A DNA stretch of 64,000 nucleotides from positions 29,743,381 through 29,807,380 of the forward strand of contig OX291551.1 in assembly GCA_946406115.1 (NCBI GenBank), in the 5' to 3' direction. The DNA comes from Apoda limacodes (lineage: Eukaryota; Arthropoda; Insecta; Lepidoptera; Limacodidae). Below are positions 1 to 10,746 of this stretch, one piece after another (position 1 is the first letter of the stretch; every line of letters begins with the position of its first letter). The translations under genes were made by a program, and so were the position numbers. A model generated the notes under the pieces. It worked only from the letters and a program-made list of their open reading frames with translations. It made no database searches and was not told where the DNA came from.

Positions 1-514
1 AGATTGATGATAAAAAACCACTTTTCACAAGTTATTTCACTAATCTGCTTGCTATATTTGAGATACAAACTAAGTTTTCAAAATAATTATTCGCAAAACA
101 AACAACAAATATTTTCAGACTGTGTTGCCGTGTCTGAAGGTACGTTCATTTCCCATCCCAAGTTTAGAAGGCGAATACAGAAACGACAATACATATTTTC
201 ACCTAACGTCACTTACATAAATTACATACACTATTTCAGGTTGATAAAGTAATAATGTATTGATGACATATTGTATCTATAGAACATAAACCTTTACCCC
301 GGTCTTCTGCAATGTTTAAATGAAAAAAACATAACAGTTAAATGTAAATATCAATAGAAAAAGTAGTACTTATCATGTATTTTATGAACTACCAAATTAA
401 TCAATTATCGCATCTTAAAATACATAAATAATTTAAAAAAATATTTCTTTATAACGAACTGTGACGTTTTGGAATCTTTATATAAAAATTCAACTTTAGT
501 TACCTAATACTAGG
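1..514. other. AT-rich sequence, no gene recognised
   Basis: No coding region is supported here. The one notable detail is a plus-strand AG at 117-118 after a T-rich stretch, followed 21 bases later by a GTACGT donor-like site at 140. A 21-nt microexon (119-139) is conceivable but unsupported. Confidence 0.5.
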
Positions 515-1168
515 AGATCATTTGCTAGACAAGGTAAAGCTGGCGTCCAAAAAACTTGGTGTACTCAACAGAGCGAAGCAGTACTTCACGTCGGGGCAAA
601 GGTTGCTACTTTACAAGTCGCAAGTCCGGCCCCATATGGAGTACTGCTGCCATCTCTGGGCGGGTGCACCCGGATACCAGCTTGGACCTTTTGACTCGGT
701 TCAACGACGGGCTGTGAGAATTGTCGACGATCCCAAACTCACTTGCGGTATCGAGCCCTTAAGTCTGAGGAGAGACTTTGCCTCCCTGTGTGTGTTCTAC
801 CGCTTGTACAATGGATTGTGTTCTGAGGAATTGTTCGAAATGATGCCCACGGCTACTTTCTACCATCGCACCGCTCGCCATCGACAGGGAATTCATTCTC
901 ACACTTTGGAACCAAAATGGTCGCGAACAGTGCGGTTTCAGAGAAACTTCCTCCCGCGAACCCTTGGGTTGTGGAATGAGCTCCCTGCCAAGGTTTTCTC
1001 TAAGGACTACAATATGGGGTTCTTCAAAAAAGAAGTTATTAGATTTCTGAAGGGTCGGCAACGCGCGAGTGATGCCCCTGGTGTTGCAAGCGTCCATAGG
1101 CTACGGTGACCGCTTACCATCAGGCGGACCGTAGGCTTGTTTGCCACCTTAGTGGTATAAAAAAACTT
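515..1168 (+). mobile_element. 5'-truncated CR1/jockey-like LINE, C-terminal RT end plus 3' UTR
   Basis: The frame at 522-1109 encodes 195 residues of the C-terminal part of a non-LTR retrotransposon polymerase. Recognisable pieces are LLYKSQVRPHMEYCCHLW, the FDSVQRRAVRIV block and the terminal FLPRTLGLWNELPAKVF block before the stop. It is followed by the 3' tail ACCGCTTACCATCAGGCGGA and a short A run ending near 1168. The fingers and palm of the polymerase are missing, so this is a dead, 5'-truncated copy. The same family recurs at 29,990-30,870 (minus), 59,304-59,436, 59,468-59,632 and 61,488-61,612. I am sure of the LINE identity and less sure of the clade name. Confidence 0.85.
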
Positions 1169-1514
1169 TATTAGCAAGACGGTGTCCGCGCACGCCCAAT
1201 TGGCAGTGTAAAATTATAGGGTGAGTATAATTTGCATTGTTTGTGTAGTATTCTACGTCAATCAATAATATAAGTTATTCATTTACAATGATAGACTTAG
1301 AAGGTCTTAAGAAAAAAAAATATAATGTACTTATAATGATTTTTGTTTGATTTTCTTTTGGATAACTAATAAAATGCTATACTAAAATCTTTTAATTTTA
1401 TTGATAATTTTTTAAATAATTTTTTTATAATCTTTATATTTCCTATGCAAATTGAAATTAAAATACTCTATAGTTTATTAATTATACTCCCTGATTGTTT
1501 CCCTACCCGAAGGG
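1169..1514. other. AT-rich spacer, nothing recognised
   Basis: Homopolymer-rich AT sequence between the LINE 3' end and the tandem-repeat element. No reading frame or repeat is recognised. Confidence 0.5.
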
Positions 1515-1571
1515 CCCAGGTACATGTCTCAAGCCCCCCCACTATCAATTGTACCTATTATTATATTGCAT

Positions 1572-2010
1572 AAGTTTTGTGCCAGTTTTGTGCCGTTTTG
1601 TGCCGTAGAGTAAAAGTTTTGTGCTGCATAACCCGAGGAGTTATCGAAGAAATAAAACGGAGGGGCTGGAGACACGGCAGCCCCCTCACTGACATTTCCA
1701 AGATATGATTAGCTTAAAGTTTTGTGCTGGTTTTGTGCCGCAAACAAAAAGTTTTGTGCTTTAAAACTCAGCCCGTCAGAGCAATTTTAAAGTGAGGGGG
1801 CTGGAGACATGATAGCGAAATATTGACTTTTTCTAAAATCTGATACTGCTGAAATTTTGTGCTAGTTTTGTGCCGCAAACCAGAAGTTTTGTGCTTAAAC
1901 TCAAGGAGTTATCGAAAAAATAAATTTTAGGTATGATAATACGGAAACCGCCACTTAACAAGTAAGTTAACATCTGTTGAGCTTAAAGTTTTGTGCTAGT
2001 TTTGTGCCGT
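1572..2010 (+). repeat. Four-copy tandem subterminal repeat, 133-145 bp period
   Basis: Units start at about 1572, 1717, 1853 and 1986. Each opens with a pair of TTTTGTGC motifs and has further single copies inside. Twelve TTTTGTGC motifs occur on the plus strand in this stretch. Such arrays at one end of an element often are transposase-binding sites, but that is inference. Confidence 0.8.
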
Positions 2011-2481
2011 ATTCAACAAATTCAAGTTGTTCATGCATACATTGTTACATTGCAAAAGTAACCAATATATTGAAAACGTGTCATGATTTTAAATTCCATT
2101 GTCATTTGTAGGTAAGATATCTAAACATCGATATAGGCCTATGCGTATTGATTAGTAATGGTTTATTGCAACGTAATACCTACACCTACACCGCCGGTGC
2201 AATAGCTGTGGCCTATACACAGATCTACGGATTTTAGGTATTGCGTATTAAGCTATGAAAATTGATTGCCCCGAAATTTCCCTGCCAATACGATCCCTTG
2301 TGTTCCGCTAATACTTACCTTATTTTCATATTTTTCGCATTGCAACGTACGATTTTTCGCCGCCATGACGTGAGCATAGGTATACGTAACATGCCCATGA
2401 GATCAAATGACTGAAAAGATTTTAATTTTCAAACATTGAATTCGTCAATGAACACTTTTTTATGGTTCATTGTTAGGGCAT

Positions 2482-2576
2482 GAATATCGGAATATCGAAA
2501 TCCCGGAATCTCGGAACGTTAAGTCCGATATTATAATTCCGATACTGAGTAGTCCAATATCGTAATATCGGAATTA
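2482..2576. repeat. Short palindromic micro-repeat (AATATCGGAATAT type)
   Basis: Within 95 bases, variants of TATCGGAATATCG and of its complement CCGATATTATAATTCCG recur, so the segment can fold on itself. It lies inside the 1.5-3.3 kb element and contains no ORF. Confidence 0.6.
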
Positions 2577-3260
2577 GTCAAATGTTCTGTTTATATTTTA
2601 AAATAAGACGTAAACGGTGCCAGCCGGCGCTCCGTTGTGTGGGCGATTTGGTATTGTCTCACTACCTTCTTATTTAGCTGCTAAATAGTTACAGAATGAT
2701 ATTACAGCTTTCGTACTTTCTTTCACCAAAGTCCTACAAACTGTCATACAGCACCCAGTACACTAACCACGAACAGGCACGTTGCTTAAAAAAAATCTTA
2801 GGGGTCCCGAGTCCCTGAGATAGTTTTATTACTTTCCGATTAAAGTACCCAACCACTACAAGGTGTGATATAACTTTTGACCAAGAATTTGAGAAAATCT
2901 GAGAAAATATGAAGGCCTTGCCTGTGAACGCCAATTTTTACCTTTTTGAAATTATAATTGCTTCTTAACTTGTATGCGACAAAAACGGAAGGAGGGATTA
3001 GTGTATATATAACATGCGTACAGAGAATTTGTATTTTACATAAGTTTTGCCTTAGTGTTGAAAGTAAGCGTGTTTTTCGTCATCTGGATATTTTTGATGC
3101 ATTGTCCGAAGTTTGCTTTTGCAAAACTTTAAGTTAATCATATCTTGGAAATGTCAATGAGGGGGGGCTGCCGTGTCTCCAGTCCCCCCGAATTATTTCT
3201 TCGATAACTCATCGGGTTTTGCGGCACAAAACGACACAAAACTGGCACAAAACTTATACT

Positions 3261-4560
3261 TATATCTGATGAACATGGCCATGGTCAACAGATTCCTACC
3301 TTCGTATTAAAGGCTTACGTTCTATCTCAAAATAATGTGTCACCACAGGGGGTCATCGAAAGTGAAAATAAATTGTAGTACTTACCGAACAAAAGTAAGA
3401 ACTCCCCAATTCGGGGTAATCACTTTAAGGTTGGTAACACCTAAATTATGCACACAGATGTAAAAATGATAGTCGCATTAGCTGATTTACACACACATTG
3501 ATAGGAAAATGGCTCGCAACACTCCGTTTGATATTGTTTTGGACACGGTATCTATACGTATAAGTTATCTTTGTACCTAACACTCTTTACTTGCATTAAA
3601 CCAACTTCAAACTGTAATCCAGATCAGATTTTTGGAATAAAGAAATTATTAAATTATAAATTCGTTATATTTTATTAGCATCTGTCTAACTAATAAGCGT
3701 TCGTTAACGATATTTCTGTTATTTTATCAGTTTTGCCACCGAAAAATGAAACTTTATACCCATGTCAGGTGGAACTTTGGTGTAAATCTGTCAAACTGAC
3801 AGAAATATTCATTATTTATGGTAGTGTGTGTGTTCTGTCATTGTGGAACCTTAGCCCTATATAATATAACCAACTTTTTACTGCCTATATTGTGGGCAAA
3901 AATAATATAAAAGTTCGCGCCATCCTGAATTTATATGCCATTGTTCTTACAGTGATATTATGTAAAATAAATTCAATCCTTGAGCACAACGTTGTAAGGA
4001 ATTCAATAGCTGTGTTGTATCTGTTAGAAATCTGCTCCGTTTTCACAACGCATCTATTTAAAATTCAAATTATTAGCGTAATAAAAAACAATTTACTGTA
4101 AAATAGAACACTGACATTTTGGGAATATAGGTTATTAGCGCACGCTACCTGCATTATTTTTGTAGCGTCACATAAACAACTACCAGGGCTAAAAAATGCA
4201 AATTTGCTATTCTAAATTTTGCCAAAATCGGCTCAGAGGTTTAACCGCATTTCTATTTACCCTCTCTGTGCTAATCATATTTGCAAATGTTAAAGGAGAT
4301 ACATATGTCCTTCTCAAAGGTTATCACAATTCTGCATTGCAAAGGCACTGTTATTATAATTACGCATCAGAGAGTACGTGTATCAATATTTTTGGTTGAA
4401 AAATATAGTACTCTTTCACATCGCCGATTGCGTGTTTTAAACCTAAAAAGCTTTTATTGCGCTTGGCAATATTTCACGCGTTTAGGGTGCGCCATTCGGA
4501 AATGTGCTGGATTGTATCTTGGACGGTACGCTAAGCGGTAGGCATTTATCCCTTAAACTT
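3261..4560. other. Noncoding sequence with fragments of dispersed repeats
   Basis: Frames between 3,892 and 4,541 show no domain or splice context and are rejected. A piece at 3,601-3,650 (CCAACTTCAA...CAGATCAGATTTTTGGAATA) matches the interior of the MITEs at 44,970 and 46,524. Another at 3,765-3,850 matches, inverted, 44,140-44,230, including TTTATGGTAGTGTGTGTG. Both show that this stretch is repeat-derived. Confidence 0.55.
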
Positions 4561-6119
4561 GGAGCAAGCAGCAGAACAATAACTAAAGATAAATGACAAC
4601 AGCACCTCGTCCACGGTCGGTGCGTTCATTACAAAGTTGTATCTACAAAGTGATATGACGTGCGAGAAAGACATTATTTGAATGTGACCATTCTTAGAAA
4701 ACAAAAGCAAACTAGGATAGTGAAGCAGTAAACATGGTAACAGAGATAAAAAAAGAAATTACTTCAGTCAGGATTGCGAGTACTTTGTAAGTTATCGCCA
4801 CTGCTTAATCCATCACCTGGTGTTTGCTATCTGCCTGCCTGTCGTTATCATTAGTTAGCAATGTAAAATTAAACAATTATTATAGATATAATTTAGTATG
4901 GAGTAGAAAAATAATATATATGTATGTATAGATAAAGTAAAGACAAATAGGTATATATAAACAAAGGAGGCATAGTAATATTTGTCTATTGAAGGCGATA
5001 TGTCAAGTTAAGCATCGTGAGGCGTGATCAGTATTTGAATGTGTGACCGCCTAGTGACATTTTTATCTTATGTTCCTCCGTACTGTGGAGAGCACGTTCA
5101 ACCGTCACTCCTAGCCTTAGTCATATGATAGCAGTGTGAAGCTAAATCCAAAGCCTTATGGGCGGCTTGAAAATGTTGCCCTCTGCCAATTCTTACTGAA
5201 CCCGTGGGATTGGTTATCGAAGCCTAAGACCATCCCTACAAATTAGAACAAATTTTCGGTTTTTTTTTCGGTTACTCTAAATGTATGTCAAAACTTAGGT
5301 CTTGATGTATATTTCGTTCAATCAGATTTAGAAAATACCTAATAATTACGTTTATATAAATTAATATTGGAAACAGTAACTTGACAGAGATTCTGCATCT
5401 ACAGGTCTATCTAAGTATCGATTATAATGAAATTCACACTGATCTGTTGATAATTAGGTTTACTATATTTTTGTCAATAATTTTTTATCGAGACACATCT
5501 ATTTTTCTATTTTATTGATTAAATTATAGTAAAGCGGGTGGACGTACGGGCGACGGGCATGGAGGCAGGCAGTACCGAGCCAGGCTCTCTAATAGACGGA
5601 TGTGTATTGAAAATCAAATACGCATACGATAATAACCACGTGTACATAATGTAATAAAATTTTATTAAAATCTGTTTTTGGTGGAAACTTGGTATTACAA
5701 TTTTTTGTTTTTAATAACTATATAAAAAGTTGTCATTACTTGGAATCTTTTTCTAGGATTGGTATTCAGCTTTAAGCTGACACAAGGATGCAGTATAAAT
5801 ATTATTTCTTATTTATACACAATCTGATTCTGAATTTCAATTGAATTATTGGTGAACCAGCTCAGAGGAGTCAAAAAACTCCATTAAATTATGTAAGAAA
5901 TATTTACTTTCACTTAGAATAAATAATAATGCGAAAAATACTTACGAAAGTGCTCTTATATTTCGACAATAAACATTGTACTGTGATTGTGCTCAGTCGT
6001 GGAACATGTGGGTTCATAAACTTTGGTAAGGCCATGTGTTGAGACTGTTCTAGCGTGGGTTCAAATCCATTTGAAATCCCGATTTCAAATTCCACTTTCA
6101 AGTTTTTTTTATCTTATCT
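4561..6119. other. Noncoding sequence, nothing recognised
   Basis: AT-rich with scattered moderate-GC patches. The small minus-strand frame at 5,910-6,101 ends near a GTAAGTAT donor-like site but lacks a convincing acceptor. The GGTTCAAATCC string at 6,057 resembles a tRNA B box without the rest of a tRNA. Confidence 0.45.
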
Positions 6120-7560
6120 AACTCATATGAGGAAGAGTATAAACATACATATCACATGGTAGCGCGTCAAGCCAAGTTCAAGTAACAGAACTGGCGAGCA
6201 GCAACGTGTGTAATATTACACGAACCATTTGGAGCCACTTTAGACCCCCTCATAACTCAAAAACTATTTCACATAAATGTGTCAAATTTGGCTCATATAT
6301 TGAGACTTGCGAGATACATATATGCTCCAAATTCATAAGCACATCTCAAACGGTTATTTAGATATTAACGTTAAAATCGTCATTTTTATCACAGACTGAC
6401 CTATAGATCAAAACTCTAACCCAGTTCCAGGTGACCTAGAAAGTTAAAATTTGTCATGCAGATAGGTAATTAGGTGAATACAAAGGCATAAATCAGAAAC
6501 AGGTAAATTTTTATCATTTTATTATAATTTCATAATAAATAAATATAAATCATAAATAATTTTTCACTTAATTGATTCTATTAGAAACACTTAACTTATA
6601 CTTATTAAAACTGTAATGTAAGAATCAGCAATCAAAACTTATGACAGCTGGTCTTTATGTGGATTTTAAGGTATTCACGTGAATATATAACGAGTTAAAT
6701 ACCACCCTTAATTTGTTTTTAATCCAAATGTTTCCTTTTTAGTACCTATAACTAAGAGTATAGTTGACTTTCGTATTTATTACGTTATTAACTGGGATTT
6801 AGTATTAATTATTGTTTCAATATATAGCGCACATCAATACTGTAAGATTACTTATAAATAATGAAATAATAGGCATTTCGGTACACGGCGCGCGGTGCGA
6901 CGCAGGGTGGGAGTGCGAACCTTGACGCGAACGTGTTCGAGCGAGTGGCAGTCGCGCTCATAAGCGCGAGCGCCTCCTGCTGTCCGGTTATATGTCTCGA
7001 TATCTGACCTATAAGGTTGCGATTTATGCTACGAAATTCATAGGTTTTTTTAAAAAATACTTATATATTTGTGGTTATATTATTATTACAATTCTTTTAG
7101 TAAGTACGTATGGTATAGGCAATAGTTGAAATCAAAAATTAATAATAATTTTAGTATAGTTATAAGAGTTATAAGTAGGTATGTATACTTAACTATAAAT
7201 GAGTTTGAGAATGAGAACTTATTGGTAACAAATTGTTTTTCTTGAGAATTCAATAGATGACAGGTAATTTGTTCCGTAATCGTCTTAAATAATTATCTTT
7301 TTATTACGTATTTTGTACAATGAGTCGTACAACAGAATTACGGGTGGGTAACACACTTACCTTACCCTAGCTGCCTATTCCATTCGATTGCATATTCTCT
7401 GTTTAAGTATGTATATACAACAAACAAATAGGTTGCGTGAGACTATAGTAGAGTATGTATGTCGTAAACGTAGGAAAATACAGTAGTTTAACAAAAACCA
7501 ATTGGTATAAATTTTGTTATAAATAAGTACCTACAAATAATTTATGTACAAAAAGTAATG
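6120..7560. other. Noncoding; GC-rich patch at 6,880-7,000
   Basis: Mostly AT-rich. The patch near 6,880-7,000 is sharply GC-rich, contains GTCGCGCTC/GCGCGAGCGC inverted pieces, and has stops in every frame that I read. No gene is supported. Confidence 0.45.
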
Positions 7561-8058
7561 AAATCCCATCAAAAACATAAATGTGAAATGACAGCCATGT
7601 TCAATATTATGATATATGCCTTGGATGTTGACTTCAACGACAAAATAAGTGAGATCTAAATGGGTGCCAAGTTCAATGGTCAGTCCTGAAATTTATTTAT
7701 AACAACATAAAATATCATTTCTTCTTATAACTTAAGGTCTGACTTGGCTAGTTCTCATTTTCCAATTTTCGGAATAATAAAATAAGAACCGACAAGTAAC
7801 AGGTTTAGAACTAGCGAAGACTATAATATAATTCGTATATGAGAAACTAGCCAAGTCAGACCTAAGGCTACAATATATTATCCTAAGTTATAAGAAAAAA
7901 TGATATTTTATGTTGTTATAAATAAATTTCAGGACTGACCACTGAACTTGGCACCCATTTAGATCTCACTTATTTTGTCGTTGAAGTCAACTTCCAAGGC
8001 ATATATCATAATATTGAACTTGGCCCTCATTTCATATTTATGTTTTTGATGGGATTTT
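7561..8058. mobile_element. Fold-back (long inverted repeat) element
   Basis: The arm at 7,561-7,758 is repeated in reverse complement at 7,841-8,058 with few mismatches and one gap of about 20 bases (GGATAATATATTGTAGCC is present only in the right arm). Both arms contain GGGTGCCAAGTTCA-type sequence and AGTGAGATCTAAATGGGT. The outer ends read AATCCCATCAAAAACATAAA. The loop is only about 80 bases, so the arms make up almost the entire element. There is no ORF. Confidence 0.85.
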
Positions 8059-8744
8059 AGTTACAGACACATATCCGTACAGTTTTTTAAAACTACTAAT
8101 TAATACACTTTCAATGACTGTGTACCTCCTACCCTATCCTAACCCTATTATTAATTTTGTAGAAGGACTAGGAAAAGACCGGAATTGGCAGTTATTGATC
8201 AGAATGTTCTACTCTATTACCAGACACAAGACAATCAGCAACATTTCTCATCCTACGGAACTCTAAATGTGTGTACGACACGCACCGGTTTGTCAAAGTA
8301 AATTTCATTTCCTCAATCCCGAAAATTTATATTTTTGCTTATTAAACTTTTATTGGGTGGGTTAATTTTGGCTCTTAGCGCACCTACGAAGAATATGAAA
8401 ATATTAGAAGTGGCTTACTTGTAAACAAGTATTGAAAAGATTCTCGCATTTTATTTCATGATTAGTTGTATTGTTTTTGTGTCGAAATTCATAAAAAATT
8501 ATCACACGAAAAACCCTATACAATTTTTTCAAGAAAATGTATTATGATTAATGAAATAAATCAATTAATTATTCAAAATGATAATGAGCAAACTAATTTA
8601 AAATATTGATGTGCTTGGGAGCTGTTTGTTTGTGCCTGTTTGTGAGTGTATGTATAAGGGTGTATGTCACTGTATGTGTGTGCGTACGTATGGTAGTTAA
8701 TTCCAATGTATAGAACTATAGACTGGGATTTAAGGGTTTCTTTT
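8059..8744. other. AT-rich noncoding sequence
   Basis: No reading frame or repeat is recognised apart from a TGTATG/TGTGTG-rich microsatellite-like patch at about 8,620-8,690. Confidence 0.45.
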
Positions 8745-9045
8745 TCGTCACCCTATGAGTGCTGAGGTGCGGCTGCCGGGGAAGGAAATTTTACCTTCCT
8801 CCATGACCCGGACAGAAGCTCAGGGGGAAAGCCACCGGTAAAATAAAAGGGAACCCACTTTTCAGGACCCTGTGTGGTCAATAATTTTATTCCGATCTGA
8901 AGTAAAATAAAACAGAAACGAAACAACTAATAAAATAAAACGATAAGGAGTGAAAAACAAACATAAAACAAGTAGAAGGTATAAAAATAGAAAATAAAGG
9001 TAACTAAAAATAGTTGTGCTAAGTTTGTGGAGTGAATAAATAAGA

Positions 9046-10215
9046 TTATTCACCCACAGGGATAAGCAGCTCTCGAGGGAGAGGGCGCCCCTCCAGCGAG
9101 CGGGCGTGTAATAGGGCGATGCCGCTGAAGTGGCTGTAGTTACTATTGTCAGATCTAAACCAGATAGATATAAATTCTGCCAGTGTTTTGGTTTTGGTGT
9201 CTCTAGCAATAGTGCTGTTGCGTACATAGCGCCCCGCACCGGTCTTTAATCGCAGCGACTTATTTTGAACAACCTGCAGCTTGCGTATGCCGGTAGAAGA
9301 TAGAGGTCGGAGCCGCATAGGTTATTGACCGGATTTAAATTTGATACTGGCGTTTGGTTCTGAGTTGCAAGTCAGAGGAAAGTACTGGCCTAAGAGCCGC
9401 CCGTGCAGCGTCCGCACGTGCTGACACATGGTCTAACATTTTACGCATACGCAAAGGGCGGTCTATAATGCAACCAAGGTACTTTACGCTGGGTTGCCAC
9501 TCCATAGCTTGGCCGCAAAACACAAGTTTCGGGGGCAAGAATCTTTGCAGGCCGGTAAATATTGCAGTCGTTTTCCGGGCATTCACGGCTATTCTCCACT
9601 TGTCCAGGCAGCTAGGCAGAGTATCCAGAAGTCGCTACATTTTAGTAGCTGCTAATTTAGCTTTGCGGCAAAAGGACATGTAGGCGCTGTCGTCCACGTA
9701 GAGCTAGGAGGACGTCTTCAACATCTTCAGCTAGACCGGAGTAACTGAGATATCGTTGGTGAAGTGCGCATACAGCAGTGGCGATAGTCATCTGTCTTGA
9801 GAAACCCCTGCTCTAATGGGTTTTCTCGTTGACTGGTTGCTCTCGACCGAGACATAGAAACTCAGTTTTTCCAGAAAAGTGGCTATTACTCGTCCAAGCA
9901 TCTGTAGGAGGTCCGGCTCTAAAAGATTGCATATAAGAACCTCGCGCCAAACTCGGTTGAAAGCTTTCTCCATATCAAGAAAAAACTCCCACCATGCGCC
10001 TGCCCTTGTTTAGCTCGAAGGCCATGCGATGGAGCACTCCTAAAAGCTGCAGAGTGGTGCTGTGGCTGTCTTTTAAACAAACTGTTTAGGCCTAAGCTAG
10101 ATAAAGAGGGAGATCCTATGTAGTAGCAGGCATTCAAACAGCTTGGATAGGTTAGACAGCAATGTAATCCGTCGGTGACGGTCTTTCCTTGGTTCCGGGA
10201 GAAGAATGATTTTGC
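9046..10215 (-). pseudogene. Jockey reverse transcriptase pseudogene, catalytic YVDD still present
   Basis: Read on the minus strand, in order: RRITLLSNLSKLFECLLL (about 10,190-10,140, matching the family's RPISLLS-KLFE block), then DMEKAFNRVWREVLICNLLE (about 9,980-9,920), SFYVSVESNQSTRKPIRAGV followed by SQD, the catalytic LYVDDSAYMSF (YVDD at about 9,689-9,700), the NARKTTAIFTGLQR block, VKYLGCIIDRPLRM, and the C-terminal GAGRYVRNSTIARDTK before a stop near 9,046. Frameshifts and stops separate these blocks, so it is not functional. It belongs to the jockey-type polymerases seen in insects. No ORF1 (gag) or endonuclease is present. Confidence 0.85.
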
Positions 10216-10655
10216 CTATCTTTCAGGAAGATGGAAAATGTCCACTGCTGGGATACTGCCGTTAAAGATCAGGGTGTGTGCCTCCAGATTCTCCTAGGCA
10301 GTATTATAATCGCTGTGTTGGGAATTTCTCTTTGGGCGAGATAAAGTAATCAACTCTGAATGATGGGGCTGGGCCTGCGACAAACTCGGTTGAAAACTTT
10401 CTCCATATCAAGAAAGACTACCACCATGCGCCTGCCCTTGTTTAGCTCGAAGGCCATGCGATGGAGCACTCCTAAAAGCTGCAGAGTGGTGCTGTGGCTG
10501 TCTTTTAAACAAACTGTTTAGGCCTAAGCTAGATAAAGAGGGATATCCTATGTAGTAGCAGGCAATTAAACAGCTTGGATAGGTTAGACAGCAATGTAAT
10601 CCGTCGGTGACGGTCTTTGCTCTCTGAATGATGGGGCTGGGCCTGCGACAAACTG
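9947..10655. repeat. Imperfect tandem duplication inside the jockey LINE
   Basis: The segment at 9,947-10,186 is repeated nearly identically at 10,381-10,618 (offset 433), including GGAGCACTCCTAAAAGCTGC. A further string, CTCTGAATGATGGGGCTGGG, occurs at 10,354 and 10,622 (offset 268). The second unit therefore lacks the roughly 165 bases at 10,187-10,353 of the first. The joint is at GGGCCTGCGACAAACT. Near-identity suggests a recent event. Confidence 0.85.
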
Positions 10656-10746
10656 CTGTACGCGTTCTATAGCTCCTAACGTTCGGCTTAAATTGGTCCT
10701 CGAAGTGATCCGCTAGTAGTTCAGCACGTCAAGTCAGCAGGGCAAA

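Larger units (their letters stand above)
1515..3260. mobile_element. Unclassified element with asymmetric inverted subterminal repeats
   Basis: The left part (1,572-2,010) carries four tandem units built around TTTTGTGCYRG and TTTTGTGCCG. The right end (about 3,105-3,260) carries one unit in inverse orientation. Reverse-complementing the right end reproduces the first left unit, including GAGTTATCGAAGAAATAA, the CTGGAGACACGGCAGCCCCC block and CATTTCCAAGATATGATTA. An additional inverted GGGGGCTTGAGACA-type motif lies at about 1,520-1,545. The roughly 1.1 kb between holds no credible ORF. This looks like a non-autonomous DNA transposon or fold-back-like element. No clear target-site duplication was seen, and the superfamily is unknown. 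Confidence 0.6.
8745..10745 (-). mobile_element. Jockey-clade LINE, decayed, minus strand
   Basis: The element reads right to left from about 10,745 to a 3' end near 8,745. Its polymerase pseudogene is annotated separately. The 3' part (8,745-9,045) is an AT-rich UTR-like stretch next to a GC-rich piece. The 5' end is cut by an internal duplication and abuts BEL/Pao copy 1 near 10,740. The same 3' region may recur, diverged, at 56,640-56,825 (shared ATTGTCAG.CCTAAAC). Confidence 0.75.

Noticed and set aside
5910..6101. Minus-strand frame ending at a GTAAGTAT donor-like site, considered as the missing SGPP exon
   Set aside because: No match to the expected GDTT continuation and no convincing acceptor.
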